Shown here: positions 7,805 to 14,638 of the stretch, piece by piece | How positions within the stretch are numbered: position 1 is the stretch's first letter | Layout of the letters: each line of letters opens with the position of its first letter | Assembly (NCBI GenBank): GCA_030615145.1 | Contig: JAUWZT010000025.1 | Coordinates: 1 to 21,033 of the forward strand | Direction of reading: 5' to 3' | Length of the DNA: 21,033 nt | Origin: Promethearchaeota archaeon | GTDB taxonomy: Archaea; Asgardarchaeota; Lokiarchaeia; Sigyniarchaeales; SOKP01 | The notes under the pieces: generated by a model | What the model was told of the DNA's origin: nothing | Seen by the model: only the letters and a program-made list of their open reading frames with translations | Databases searched by the model: none | Translations under genes and position numbers: made by a program

Positions 7805-8248
7805 ATGAGTAATTCAAAATTAGAACCAGATAAATTTGATGATTATAAGGTAGGGGATTCTGCGAAATTCACAAAAACGATCACTGAAGAAGATGTTATG
7901 AAATTTGCAGAAGTTTCTGGTGATTACAACCCTATACATGTGAATCCGGAATATGCAAAAACTCAAATGTTTGGGAAACAAGTTGCCCATGGAGTTATTA
8001 GTGTTGGTTTAATTTCAGCATCGCTAGGCGTAGAGTTATTTGGTCCAGGTATACTTTATGGTGAACAAACCGTTAGATTCATTAAACCCGTATTTTTTGG
8101 CGATAAATTAACGGCCGTAGCTACAGTCAAGGAAAAGTTTACTAAAAAAGACGGAAAGCTGAAGTTCATTAGATGTGATACCAAAGTTTTCAATCAAAGC
8201 GAAGAACTTGTCACCGATGGTGAAGCTGTCGTTTTGTTATTAAATTAA
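7805..8248 (+). CDS. MaoC-family (R)-specific enoyl-CoA hydratase
   Basis: The 147-residue hot-dog-fold protein is close in length to PhaJ. The hydratase signature SGDYNPIHVNPEYA supplies the catalytic Asp40 and His45, followed by QVAHGVISVGLISA, the central hot-dog helix, and FIKPVFFGDKLTAVATV, the typical beta strands. It would hydrate trans-2-enoyl-CoA to (R)-3-hydroxyacyl-CoA, or the reverse. The gene is divergent from the thiolase-DUF35 operon, suggesting a shared role in acyl-CoA conversion. Its 3' end overlaps the convergent DUF3795 gene by nine bases. The active-site residues are intact; the exact chain length is unknown. Confidence 0.92.
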   Translation: MSNSKLEPDKFDDYKVGDSAKFTKTITEEDVMKFAEVSGDYNPIHVNPEYAKTQMFGKQVAHGVISVGLISASLGVELFGPGILYGEQTVRFIKPVFFGDKLTAVATVKEKFTKKDGKLKFIRCDTKVFNQSEELVTDGEAVVLLLN

Positions 8249-8641
8249 CAATAAATTTTTAATTTCTACTAAATCTTTATTTTTTTTTTTCATATTTTTA
8301 AGGTTTTGAAATGCTTTAGCGTAATTTTCGCTCTGTTTTGACCATTCTATTAATTTTTTACATGGGAATTCTTTGCACTCATAACAAAATTCTAATTTCT
8401 TACTAATTACACAACAATCCCGAATCCAACATTCTTCAGTCCAACTTTTTGCTTGATCCCCTCTACAAGTGCTACAATGGAAATCAGTAGCTTTTACATC
8501 ATTCCACATGCCTTCAAATCGCTTAATCAATTTTTTAGCAATTATGGGATTACTTGGAGCGAGATAAATTTCGCATTCACCACAGTTCAGACCACATACA
8601 GCTATTAATTTAGAATTTTTATCAATTTTTTTACTATTCAT
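8240..8641 (-). CDS. DUF3795 cysteine-rich protein
   Basis: The product is 133 residues from ATG 8641; GTG 8653 is also in frame, but GTGGT placed before the ATG looks like its ribosome binding site. The Cys pattern is that of DUF3795: AVCGLNCGECEIY, then CSTCRGDQ, EECWIRDCC, and EFCYECKEFPCKKL, about eleven Cys in all, which could bind zinc or an iron-sulfur cluster. There is no TM segment. The family is common in methanogens, anaerobic bacteria and Asgard archaea and has no proven function. A Lys/Asn-rich C-terminus follows, coded by a stretch that includes ten A on the minus strand. It lies 59 bases downstream of the 386-residue unknown gene on the same strand. Confidence 0.85.
   Translation of the reverse strand: MNSKKIDKNSKLIAVCGLNCGECEIYLAPSNPIIAKKLIKRFEGMWNDVKATDFHCSTCRGDQAKSWTEECWIRDCCVISKKLEFCYECKEFPCKKLIEWSKQSENYAKAFQNLKNMKKKNKDLVEIKNLLLI
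8281..8290 (+). terminator. T10 tract downstream of maoC
   Basis: Ten consecutive T on the plus strand, 33 bases past the maoC stop, preceded by other T-rich bases. This is a good archaeal terminator even though it sits inside the convergent DUF3795 coding region (its Lys codons). Confidence 0.4.
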
Positions 8642-8700
8642 AAAATTTACCACTTTCGATGTATTATTAAAAGAGAAACATTAAGAAAAATTATTTTGAT

Positions 8701-9861
8701 TTATATCCTATACCAATACGATTGAATTCTAACATTATCATTATCAATAATATCTATGTTGGCAGTCCATTTGTAAGTTTTTAACCATAATTTTCCTGGA
8801 AATGGTTGCCATCCTTTAATTGGTTGAATGTTAAGTGAAATTATATCACCTACACGATTTATATAATATTCTCCTGCAAAAATTCCCTTTATATCATTAA
8901 TACAACAAGAGAATTTACCTTTAATTTTCATATTACTTTTTAGGGCAATAATATTAGGAATTGCGGGAGAAAATTCAAAAGAAATAGTATGGCCTACATC
9001 ATCTTTTCCAGAAATTTTTTCTATCTCGTAATAGCCCTCATTGTTAAAAATTTCATAAGTTAAATTTTCACTTATTTTATTTAAATTAGACGAATTTATA
9101 AGTATTGGATTTAAGTTTCCACTAAAAGAATTATTCCAATTTCCAATAATCGGTTCTAAGGAGTAGCGTGCTAAATAAACATACATACCATTCATTCGAA
9201 CTGGTATTTCATCTGGTTTCCTTAAAAATCCATGAATTTTTATAAAAATTTCCGTATCTTTTTTGATTACCATACTAAACTCGTTGAGATATACTATTGG
9301 AAAATACTGTGGCTTTTTATTAGCGGTAACGATTGGAGTTAACATCGCCGTTAATTCTCTTCCAGGCGTATTTTCCTTAATTTTTAATTCGATGTCTTTT
9401 TCTAACTTGTCTTTCAAAAATAGATAAGCATCTAAACCCATATCATCTATTTGAAATCTAAAATCGATTTCTTCAAGTTGATTAAACGAAACATTTGTCC
9501 ATATATCCTCAAATAATTTCTTTCTATACTCGATAATTGCTTCATTGGTATAATAAATGTCCATTAAGTCATCTTTTCTATACATAATTACCATAGGCAA
9601 TTTTTCACCAGCTATACGAAAAATCTGGAGTTCAATTGCGTAGTAAATAGGGTCTTCTTCGAAATTAATTAGCATTAAACGATCTATATGATCAGTAGTT
9701 ATGTTAAATGGTGAGAAAATCATATTTTTAGGCGAAGATTCGTAAATTTTTAGCGAATTATTTCTTTTACCAAGATATTTGTAGTGATCTACAACGACAT
9801 CTTTTATCTTTACATTTTTCCGCTTTAAAAACGCTGAAGATAATTTCTTTATAACGCCCAT
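8701..9861 (-). CDS. Uncharacterised 386-residue beta-rich protein
   Basis: I do not recognise this family. The N-terminus is basic (MGVIKKLSSAFLKRKNVK) without a signal peptide or TM segment, so it is probably cytoplasmic or peripheral. The body alternates strand-like stretches: residues 60-100 with an acidic loop, a helical segment near 108-125, then mostly beta sequence with CCINDIKGIFAGEYYINRVG near residue 320 and a C-terminal block with KGWQPFPGKLWLKTYKWT. The second half has the look of a lipocalin or carotenoid-hydratase-like (AttH/CrtC) beta-barrel, but that is only an impression. It starts 19 bases after the cobA stop on the same strand, so the two may be co-transcribed. Base composition is like its neighbours. 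Confidence 0.75.
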   Translation of the reverse strand: MGVIKKLSSAFLKRKNVKIKDVVVDHYKYLGKRNNSLKIYESSPKNMIFSPFNITTDHIDRLMLINFEEDPIYYAIELQIFRIAGEKLPMVIMYRKDDLMDIYYTNEAIIEYRKKLFEDIWTNVSFNQLEEIDFRFQIDDMGLDAYLFLKDKLEKDIELKIKENTPGRELTAMLTPIVTANKKPQYFPIVYLNEFSMVIKKDTEIFIKIHGFLRKPDEIPVRMNGMYVYLARYSLEPIIGNWNNSFSGNLNPILINSSNLNKISENLTYEIFNNEGYYEIEKISGKDDVGHTISFEFSPAIPNIIALKSNMKIKGKFSCCINDIKGIFAGEYYINRVGDIISLNIQPIKGWQPFPGKLWLKTYKWTANIDIIDNDNVRIQSYWYRI

Positions 9862-9880
9862 TATTAATTATTCTTCTTTT

Positions 9881-10449
9881 TTAATATTCAATGCCAAGAC
9901 GAGCTTTAATCCCTTTTGAAGAGTAGTAATGTTTAATCATTCTCATTTCAGTGAGCAAATCTGCGCGCTCTTTAATTTTAGGATGCATCTTAGGTCCACC
10001 AGTCATAATTAATTCAACTTTTTCAGGTTTATTTTCAATCAATTTTAATACATCGTCAACATTTACGATTCCATATTCGACTGCAACACCAATTTCGTCA
10101 AGAATAACGATATCGTAATCGTCGCTCATAATCACCTTCTCAGCAAACACCATACCTTTTTTTCCTTCTTCAAAGTCAATTTCTCCAGGAGTTGCGATTA
10201 AATCTGGCGTGCCAAACTGCTTTAATTCGAAATTTGGAATTCCCTTTACAGCCGTTACTTCCCCATATTGAGGGTATCCTTTCATAAATTGAATTATATA
10301 TACTTTAAATCCATGACCCGTAGCCCGAAAGCCTTGTCCTAAAGCCGCAGTGGTCTTACCTATAGGCATTACTATTGATTTATAGCAATTTTACCCCGAC
10401 CAAAATAAACTTGTATAAGACCAACATTTAATCTTCTTCTTTCGACCAT
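9881..10449 (-). CDS. cobA: Cob(I)alamin adenosyltransferase (CobA/CobO type), frame interrupted by 29 nt
   Basis: This P-loop enzyme (EC 2.5.1.17) attaches the adenosyl group to cobalt in B12 assembly and salvage. Exon-like part 1 runs from ATG 10449 to 10390 and encodes 20 residues ending NVGLIQVYFGRGK. Part 2 resumes at 10360 with GKTTAALGQGFRATGHG, then IIQFMKG, the Walker B strand YDIVILDEIG, and the family ending IKARLGIEY. The joined P-loop reads GRGKGKTTA, as in CobA proteins, and the joined protein would be 179 residues, a normal length. Between the parts, 29 nt add a frameshift and TAG/TAA stops. The in-frame ATG 10369 inside the insert would give MPIGKTT, a broken P-loop. A TATA box at 10473-10482 predicts a leaderless mRNA starting near ATG 10449. 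Confidence 0.88.
10361..10389 (-). other. 29-nt insert or candidate intron inside the cobA P-loop
   Basis: The 29 bases separate codon AAA (Lys20) from GGT (Gly21) of the joined P-loop. Because of one shared A the borders could also be 10362-10390. On the minus-strand RNA, UUGC (10388-10385) can pair with GUAA (10359-10356), flanked by AA|A and UA|G bulges whose second-base cut points coincide exactly with the needed junctions. That is the geometry of the archaeal bulge-helix-bulge; however, the outer helix is weak (an A-G mismatch, then three pairs). GGTAA occurs at both borders as a short direct repeat. It could be an intron, a small insertion or a decay event. Confidence 0.6.
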
Positions 10450-10472
10450 AATTATCAAGTTCCTTGAACTAA

Positions 10473-10502
10473 TTTATACTATAAAATGAATAATAGTATA
10501 AA
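10473..10502. promoter_or_regulatory. Palindromic promoter with TATA boxes facing both ways (cobA)
   Basis: TTTATACTAT (10473-10482), a 10-nt loop, ATAGTATAAA (10493-10502): perfect 10-bp arms. Read on the minus strand, the arm next to cobA is a TATA box 24-33 bases before ATG 10449, the distance expected for a leaderless archaeal transcript. The other arm is a TATA box for the plus strand, but I find no plus-strand gene after it. Confidence 0.5.
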
Positions 10503-10689
10503 ATTGAGTTGTTTCTTAAATAATTAAATTCTCTCTTCTTGCTTATTTATTAAAGCTTCCTAAAATCCTTATTCCACTCTTCTATTTAGTACTTAATAAA
10601 AGCAGATTAAAAGTTACTTATCGAAAGATAAGAAATTTTATACAAAATGAAATTTTTATGTAGTTAACCAATTAAGTTCAATTATGCGT

Positions 10690-11097
10690 TTATTTCTTTT
10701 TTAATATTATGTAAAGAGAGTCATCATCATGTATTTCTTTATAGGTTGTAATCTCTACTATTTCATAATCCTTTTCAACTAAATTTATTAAAGATTCTTT
10801 AGAATAATATACAAAAACCAAGTCTCCATATTTCACCTCTTTATCTCCTCTCCATAATGAATGGAAAAGAATTCCATTTTCATGAAGCAAATCTTTTTGC
10901 TTTTTTAATGATGTTTTAAATTCACTTTTAGTAATATGTTGAAGAACTTTATTGGAATATATGCAATCAAAACTTCTATTCGTATCTAAATCTCTAGCAT
11001 CTAATACAAAAACATCTGCATCTTTATGCTTTTTCATATATAAATCTACAAAGAGAGATGATATATCTGTTCCAGTATAAAAAAATTTAATTTTAAG
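10690..11097 (-). pseudogene. N-terminally truncated SAM methyltransferase remnant
   Basis: From ATG 11037 there are 115 residues that form only the second half of a class I methyltransferase: VLDARDL (the strand-3 acidic motif), SFDCIYSNKVLQHI (strand 4), LLHENGILFHSLWRG (strand 5). The frame continues upstream without a start codon as FFYTGTDISSLFVDLYM, which is the post-motif-I region, until a TAA at 11098-11100. The glycine-rich SAM-binding motif I is missing. The remaining upstream bases overlap the tail of the ABC ATPase gene, so the original 5' part was probably lost by rearrangement at this border. A short protein from ATG 11037 could still be made, but it should not bind SAM. Confidence 0.7.
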
Positions 11098-11850
11098 TTA
11101 TTACGGTTTCGATAATCTTACCATCTCGCATTTTTAGCATTCTTTCAGCAAGGGCACCAACCATAGGGTCGTGTGTAACCATTAAAATCGTTTGATTAAG
11201 TTCTAAATTAAGTTCACGTAATAATTTAACTATCTCCATACCCAATTTGGTATCGAGTTCACCAGATGCTCATCAGCAATTAAGATTGAGGGTTCATTAC
11301 ATAACGCACGTGCAATTGCAACTCTTTGTTGCTCCCCACCTGAAAGTTCTGAGGGAAGATGATCTTTCTTTTCACTTAAACCTACAAGATCAAGAAATTT
11401 ATTAACATTTTTTTCAATTTCCTGTTTAGTTCTAGCTGCAAATACCATTGGAAGTTCTACATTTTCATAAGCCGAAAGTACTGGTACCAGATTATAAAAT
11501 TGAAAAATGAAACCTATTTCTTTGAGCCTTAAATTTGTACGTTGTTTATCATCCATATTAGCAACATTTGTTCTATTGATATACACAGCACCACTTGTAG
11601 GATTATCGAGAGCACCAATCATATTTAGAAGTGTAGTTTTGCCAGAACCTGATGGCCCCATAACAGATACAAATTCACCCTTTTTAATATCCATACTAAC
11701 ACCATTTAAAGCTCTTATTTCGATACCTTCGGTAATGTTATAGATTTTTGTTAAGTCAAAAGTTTGGATCATTACCTTCGAGTCCAATTCATAATCCTTT
11801 ACTTCTTGAAATACTGAGTCTTGTACTTTACTCTTTTTTGCTTTTCTCAT
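11093..11850 (-). CDS. ABC transporter ATPase (MacB/LolD type), single-base frameshift
   Basis: This is the nucleotide-binding subunit of the permease encoded upstream. Residues 65-73 are the Walker A GPSGSGKTT, Q117 lies in IFQFYN, the signature is LSGGEQQR (169-176) and Walker B is ILIADE (189-194). Just after ADE the frame breaks: the DNA reads GATGAGCATCTGGTGAA where one more C would give DEPSGELD. As it stands, translation ends at 11230 after 206 residues. With the C restored it continues through the H-loop MVTHD to TAA 11093, a 252-residue protein. Without the repair the D-loop and H-loop are lost and ATP hydrolysis should fail. ATG 11850 has GAGGT eight bases before it, and the second ATPase gene ends 19 bases upstream. 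Confidence 0.88.
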
Positions 11851-11869
11851 CTAATATACCTCAAATTCA

Positions 11870-12679
11870 TTAATTGTAGATATCTTCAATTGGTTTTCCA
11901 CCAGTCCTTTTCCCTGTAAATTCTCCATCAGTAAGAGTAATAACCCTATCTGCGACTTCTGCAATTCGAAGATTATGCGTAACCATTAAAATTGACTCGC
12001 CAGCGTTCTTTAAATCGAGGAAAATTTTCATGATATTTGTAGTTGTTTCTGTATCGAGTTCGCCCGTTGGCTCATCAGCTAGAATGATAAGAGGATCGTT
12101 CACTAATGCTCTAGCTACTGTGACTCGTTGTTGTTCTCCACCTGACATCTGTGTGGGTAGATGATCCATTCGTTCCTCCAGTCCAATCCTTTTTAAGAGA
12201 CTTTTAACTTTTTCTTCCCTAAATTTTACATCTTTTTTATCAATTACCATTGGAAGCTCCACGTTCTCAAAGGCTGTAAGAATGGGAAAAAGATTGTAGA
12301 ACTGGAAAATTAATCCAATCTTTCTCAATCGCATTTTTTTGAGTTGTTTGTTAGTCATAAGCATTATGTCAAGTCCCATTCCTTTTGCATCAACGTTATA
12401 TATTATGTTTCCTGAATCGGGGAAATCTAGAGCACCTAAGCAATTTATTAATGTTGTTTTTCCCGAACCAGAAGGTCCTACAACAGCAATAAATTCACCT
12501 TTCTTAATTGTAAGATTAACCTTATTTAGTGCTGTTATTGTGGAATTGCCAACGATATAGGTTTTGGTGAGATCTTTCACAGTAAGAATTATATCAGGAT
12601 CTATCCTTATTGCTTTTGCAGTAGCATTTCGTTGTTTATTCATCCTTACTTTTTTCTTTTTTCCTGATATTTTTATCAC
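11870..12679 (-). CDS. ABC transporter ATPase (MacB/LolD type), intact
   Basis: The 269-residue ATPase is complete: Walker A GPSGSGKTT (68-76), Q-loop in IFQFYN, signature MSGGEQQR (178-185), Walker B LIILADEPTGELD (197-209) and H-loop His235 in MVTHN. Before the ABC core there is a basic extension of about 30 residues (KKKKVRMNKQRNATAK), also seen in shorter form in the second ATPase. The start is either GTG 12679 or ATG 12643: AAAGG overlaps the GTG and AAGG touches the ATG, so neither is ideally spaced. It follows the permease stop by 28 bases and precedes the second ATPase by 19, forming one operon. Two different ATPases suggest a heterodimeric motor driving a single large permease. Confidence 0.92.
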   Translation of the reverse strand: MIKISGKKKKVRMNKQRNATAKAIRIDPDIILTVKDLTKTYIVGNSTITALNKVNLTIKKGEFIAVVGPSGSGKTTLINCLGALDFPDSGNIIYNVDAKGMGLDIMLMTNKQLKKMRLRKIGLIFQFYNLFPILTAFENVELPMVIDKKDVKFREEKVKSLLKRIGLEERMDHLPTQMSGGEQQRVTVARALVNDPLIILADEPTGELDTETTTNIMKIFLDLKNAGESILMVTHNLRIAEVADRVITLTDGEFTGKRTGGKPIEDIYN

Positions 12680-12707
12680 CTTTCTGGATTCATAATAATA
12701 TAATAAA

Positions 12708-14636
12708 TTATCTCATTCTCACCGCATCTATGATATTTAAGTTAGCAGCCCATTTAGCAGGATAACGTGAACTTAATATTGTTGTTATTAAAGTTGCAAA
12801 AATTAAAATGCCAATGGTTAACCAAGGAATCGTCAAAGTAAGCGTGATAAATCCTGTTGATGGCATTGAGTTCACCATTAAAATTCCTTGAATTAAACCT
12901 GCAAATATGCCTGTGAATATGCCTAAAGATGCTATTATTAATGTTTCTCCCGAGATTGATCGTATCACACCTTTTTTACTTAATCCTATCGATCTGAGCA
13001 TCCCTATTTCTCTTCTACGTGCCATAGTCGAAAGTAGACTATGAAGTGTTAAACCAATCATAGCAATAACCATGGCTAAAATAAGCAGACCATTTGTTAT
13101 GAAAACAATTAGATCAATCATACTTCTAAAACTGGAACGCATAAATGATTTAGTAAAACCAAATAAGACAAGGTACTTTTTACTTTCTAGGTAATTTAGG
13201 ATCTCTTCTAAAACATCTTCATCTGACGCTCCTGTTTCCACCCAAGTGAACCAATCATACACAGAAGTTCTAATTTCAAGAGAGAAACTTTTGAGATCAA
13301 TTATTGACCAATTTCCTCCTGTCATAAATAGGCTTGGATAAAGTGCTGACCTAATAGTTGTAATGTTTTTTGGAATATCAACATGAAGTAGAACTGAGGT
13401 TATTTTATCATTAAAATAATTATTACCTCTGTAATCTGAATATACAGTATCTCTAGCTTTTTCGTAAGAAATGTAAACAGAATTTCCGCTAACATCATAA
13501 CCTGTTTCGAAACCGGCATACCAATTATATTTTTCTGTATTATAAAATGTGGGTGCTTTAATTATTCCAACAATTTCAAATTTTGGCCATGTTGCGGCAT
13601 TAATTGGAGAATGAATAGATCTAGCTACTCCAAATTTAAGGCTATCAATAGTTAAATTATAATTACTATTATAGGTAGAATTATGCCCTATTATTCTTAA
13701 TTTAAGATTATTCATCGGATCAAAATAATAGTGGTTTAAATCGAAAATAAAGGTATTATTGTCTTCTACAATATTATTAATAGAGCCTAAATACTCAAAT
13801 ACATTAGTATATGTATTAAACGCTTCTAATTCGAGTTTATCCACACTACAATTTACTGAAGTCTCAATTGTAACATTAACAGCTTTATAAATATTAGGTG
13901 TCATAAAACTCGTAGTAATATTTAAGGCAAGCCACTCTTGATTACTTATATATGAGATGTATACATCATCAGAGACAGTCAAATTTACTACTGAACCTGT
14001 TGTTGATGAAAAATTACCTATATAAGGATTTATTATAGTGACATATGGTGGAATACTACCTGCGTGAACTAAATCTAAAATAAATTCTTGGGGAAAAATA
14101 GTTATATTATCTCCAATCCCTATTGAAGGATTGTTTTTTATAAATATTTCATCGACCACACATATATTTTCTGCTGTATTTAGGAGTTCTTCCATTGTAG
14201 AACCGACATATCCTGTTTTTTGCTCTACAAGGCTATTATTACCAAAAAATGAATCAGATTTTAACTTTCCAGTTGAGTTTGTATGAATACCAACGACAGG
14301 GGTTGGTAAGGTCATTATTGTTCCATTAAAAGAAGTTAGAGTATAAGAGTCCATTCTCGTAGTATAATATTCAATTCCACCAATACTATTCAAGATAGGT
14401 TCCACCGCAGAAAAATTGAACCAGTTCGCTTGAATCGCATCTAGCAGCGGGTTTCCAGTTTGAGTCATTTGTCTTAACACCATATCTGAACCTCCCCCTG
14501 GTAGGTTTTTAGATGCTATTTCCTGATAAGTTGTCCAAGATACAAATGTATTATAGGTTTTTCCTGCACTTAAAAATCCCATGAGGTTTAAGGTTGAAAA
14601 GCCTTCAAAATTATCGACAATGGTAATAACACTCAT
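12708..14636 (-). CDS. FtsX/MacB-type ABC permease, second half
   Basis: The 642 residues comprise a very large extracellular domain (about 1-500, rich in Asn, Thr, Ser and N-glycosylation sequons) followed by the three-TM FtsX domain (about 513-542, 562-592, 606-626). It has the usual LSTMARRREIGMLRSIGLSK coupling region and ends YPAKWAANLNIIDAVRMR, typical for the C-terminus of this family. It lacks the N-terminal TM expected of a complete permease and begins two bases after the stop of the upstream frame. The preceding out-of-frame bases read YDIVN directly before MSVITIVDNF, a natural strand. I infer that it is the C-terminal half of one gene of about 1,385 codons, broken by one missing base. 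It may still be made separately if the ATG is used, but no ribosome binding site is visible. Confidence 0.85.
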   Translation of the reverse strand: MSVITIVDNFEGFSTLNLMGFLSAGKTYNTFVSWTTYQEIASKNLPGGGSDMVLRQMTQTGNPLLDAIQANWFNFSAVEPILNSIGGIEYYTTRMDSYTLTSFNGTIMTLPTPVVGIHTNSTGKLKSDSFFGNNSLVEQKTGYVGSTMEELLNTAENICVVDEIFIKNNPSIGIGDNITIFPQEFILDLVHAGSIPPYVTIINPYIGNFSSTTGSVVNLTVSDDVYISYISNQEWLALNITTSFMTPNIYKAVNVTIETSVNCSVDKLELEAFNTYTNVFEYLGSINNIVEDNNTFIFDLNHYYFDPMNNLKLRIIGHNSTYNSNYNLTIDSLKFGVARSIHSPINAATWPKFEIVGIIKAPTFYNTEKYNWYAGFETGYDVSGNSVYISYEKARDTVYSDYRGNNYFNDKITSVLLHVDIPKNITTIRSALYPSLFMTGGNWSIIDLKSFSLEIRTSVYDWFTWVETGASDEDVLEEILNYLESKKYLVLFGFTKSFMRSSFRSMIDLIVFITNGLLILAMVIAMIGLTLHSLLSTMARRREIGMLRSIGLSKKGVIRSISGETLIIASLGIFTGIFAGLIQGILMVNSMPSTGFITLTLTIPWLTIGILIFATLITTILSSRYPAKWAANLNIIDAVRMR

Positions 14637-14638
14637 AT

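Noticed and set aside
10361..10369. ATG 10369 as the true start of CobA
   Set aside because: It lies inside the 29-nt insert and gives a P-loop lacking its first glycines, while conserved CobA sequence with a TATA box lies just upstream.
10503..10689. A plus-strand gene or small RNA driven by the outward TATA arm
   Set aside because: The stretch has no open frame of note, no tRNA-like arms and no strong hairpin; only the TATA arm suggests transcription.
11230..11274. Programmed frameshifting in the ABC ATPase
   Set aside because: No slippery heptamer or downstream structure is evident; a simple missing C in CC explains the frame change, and ABC ATPases are not known to need frameshifting.
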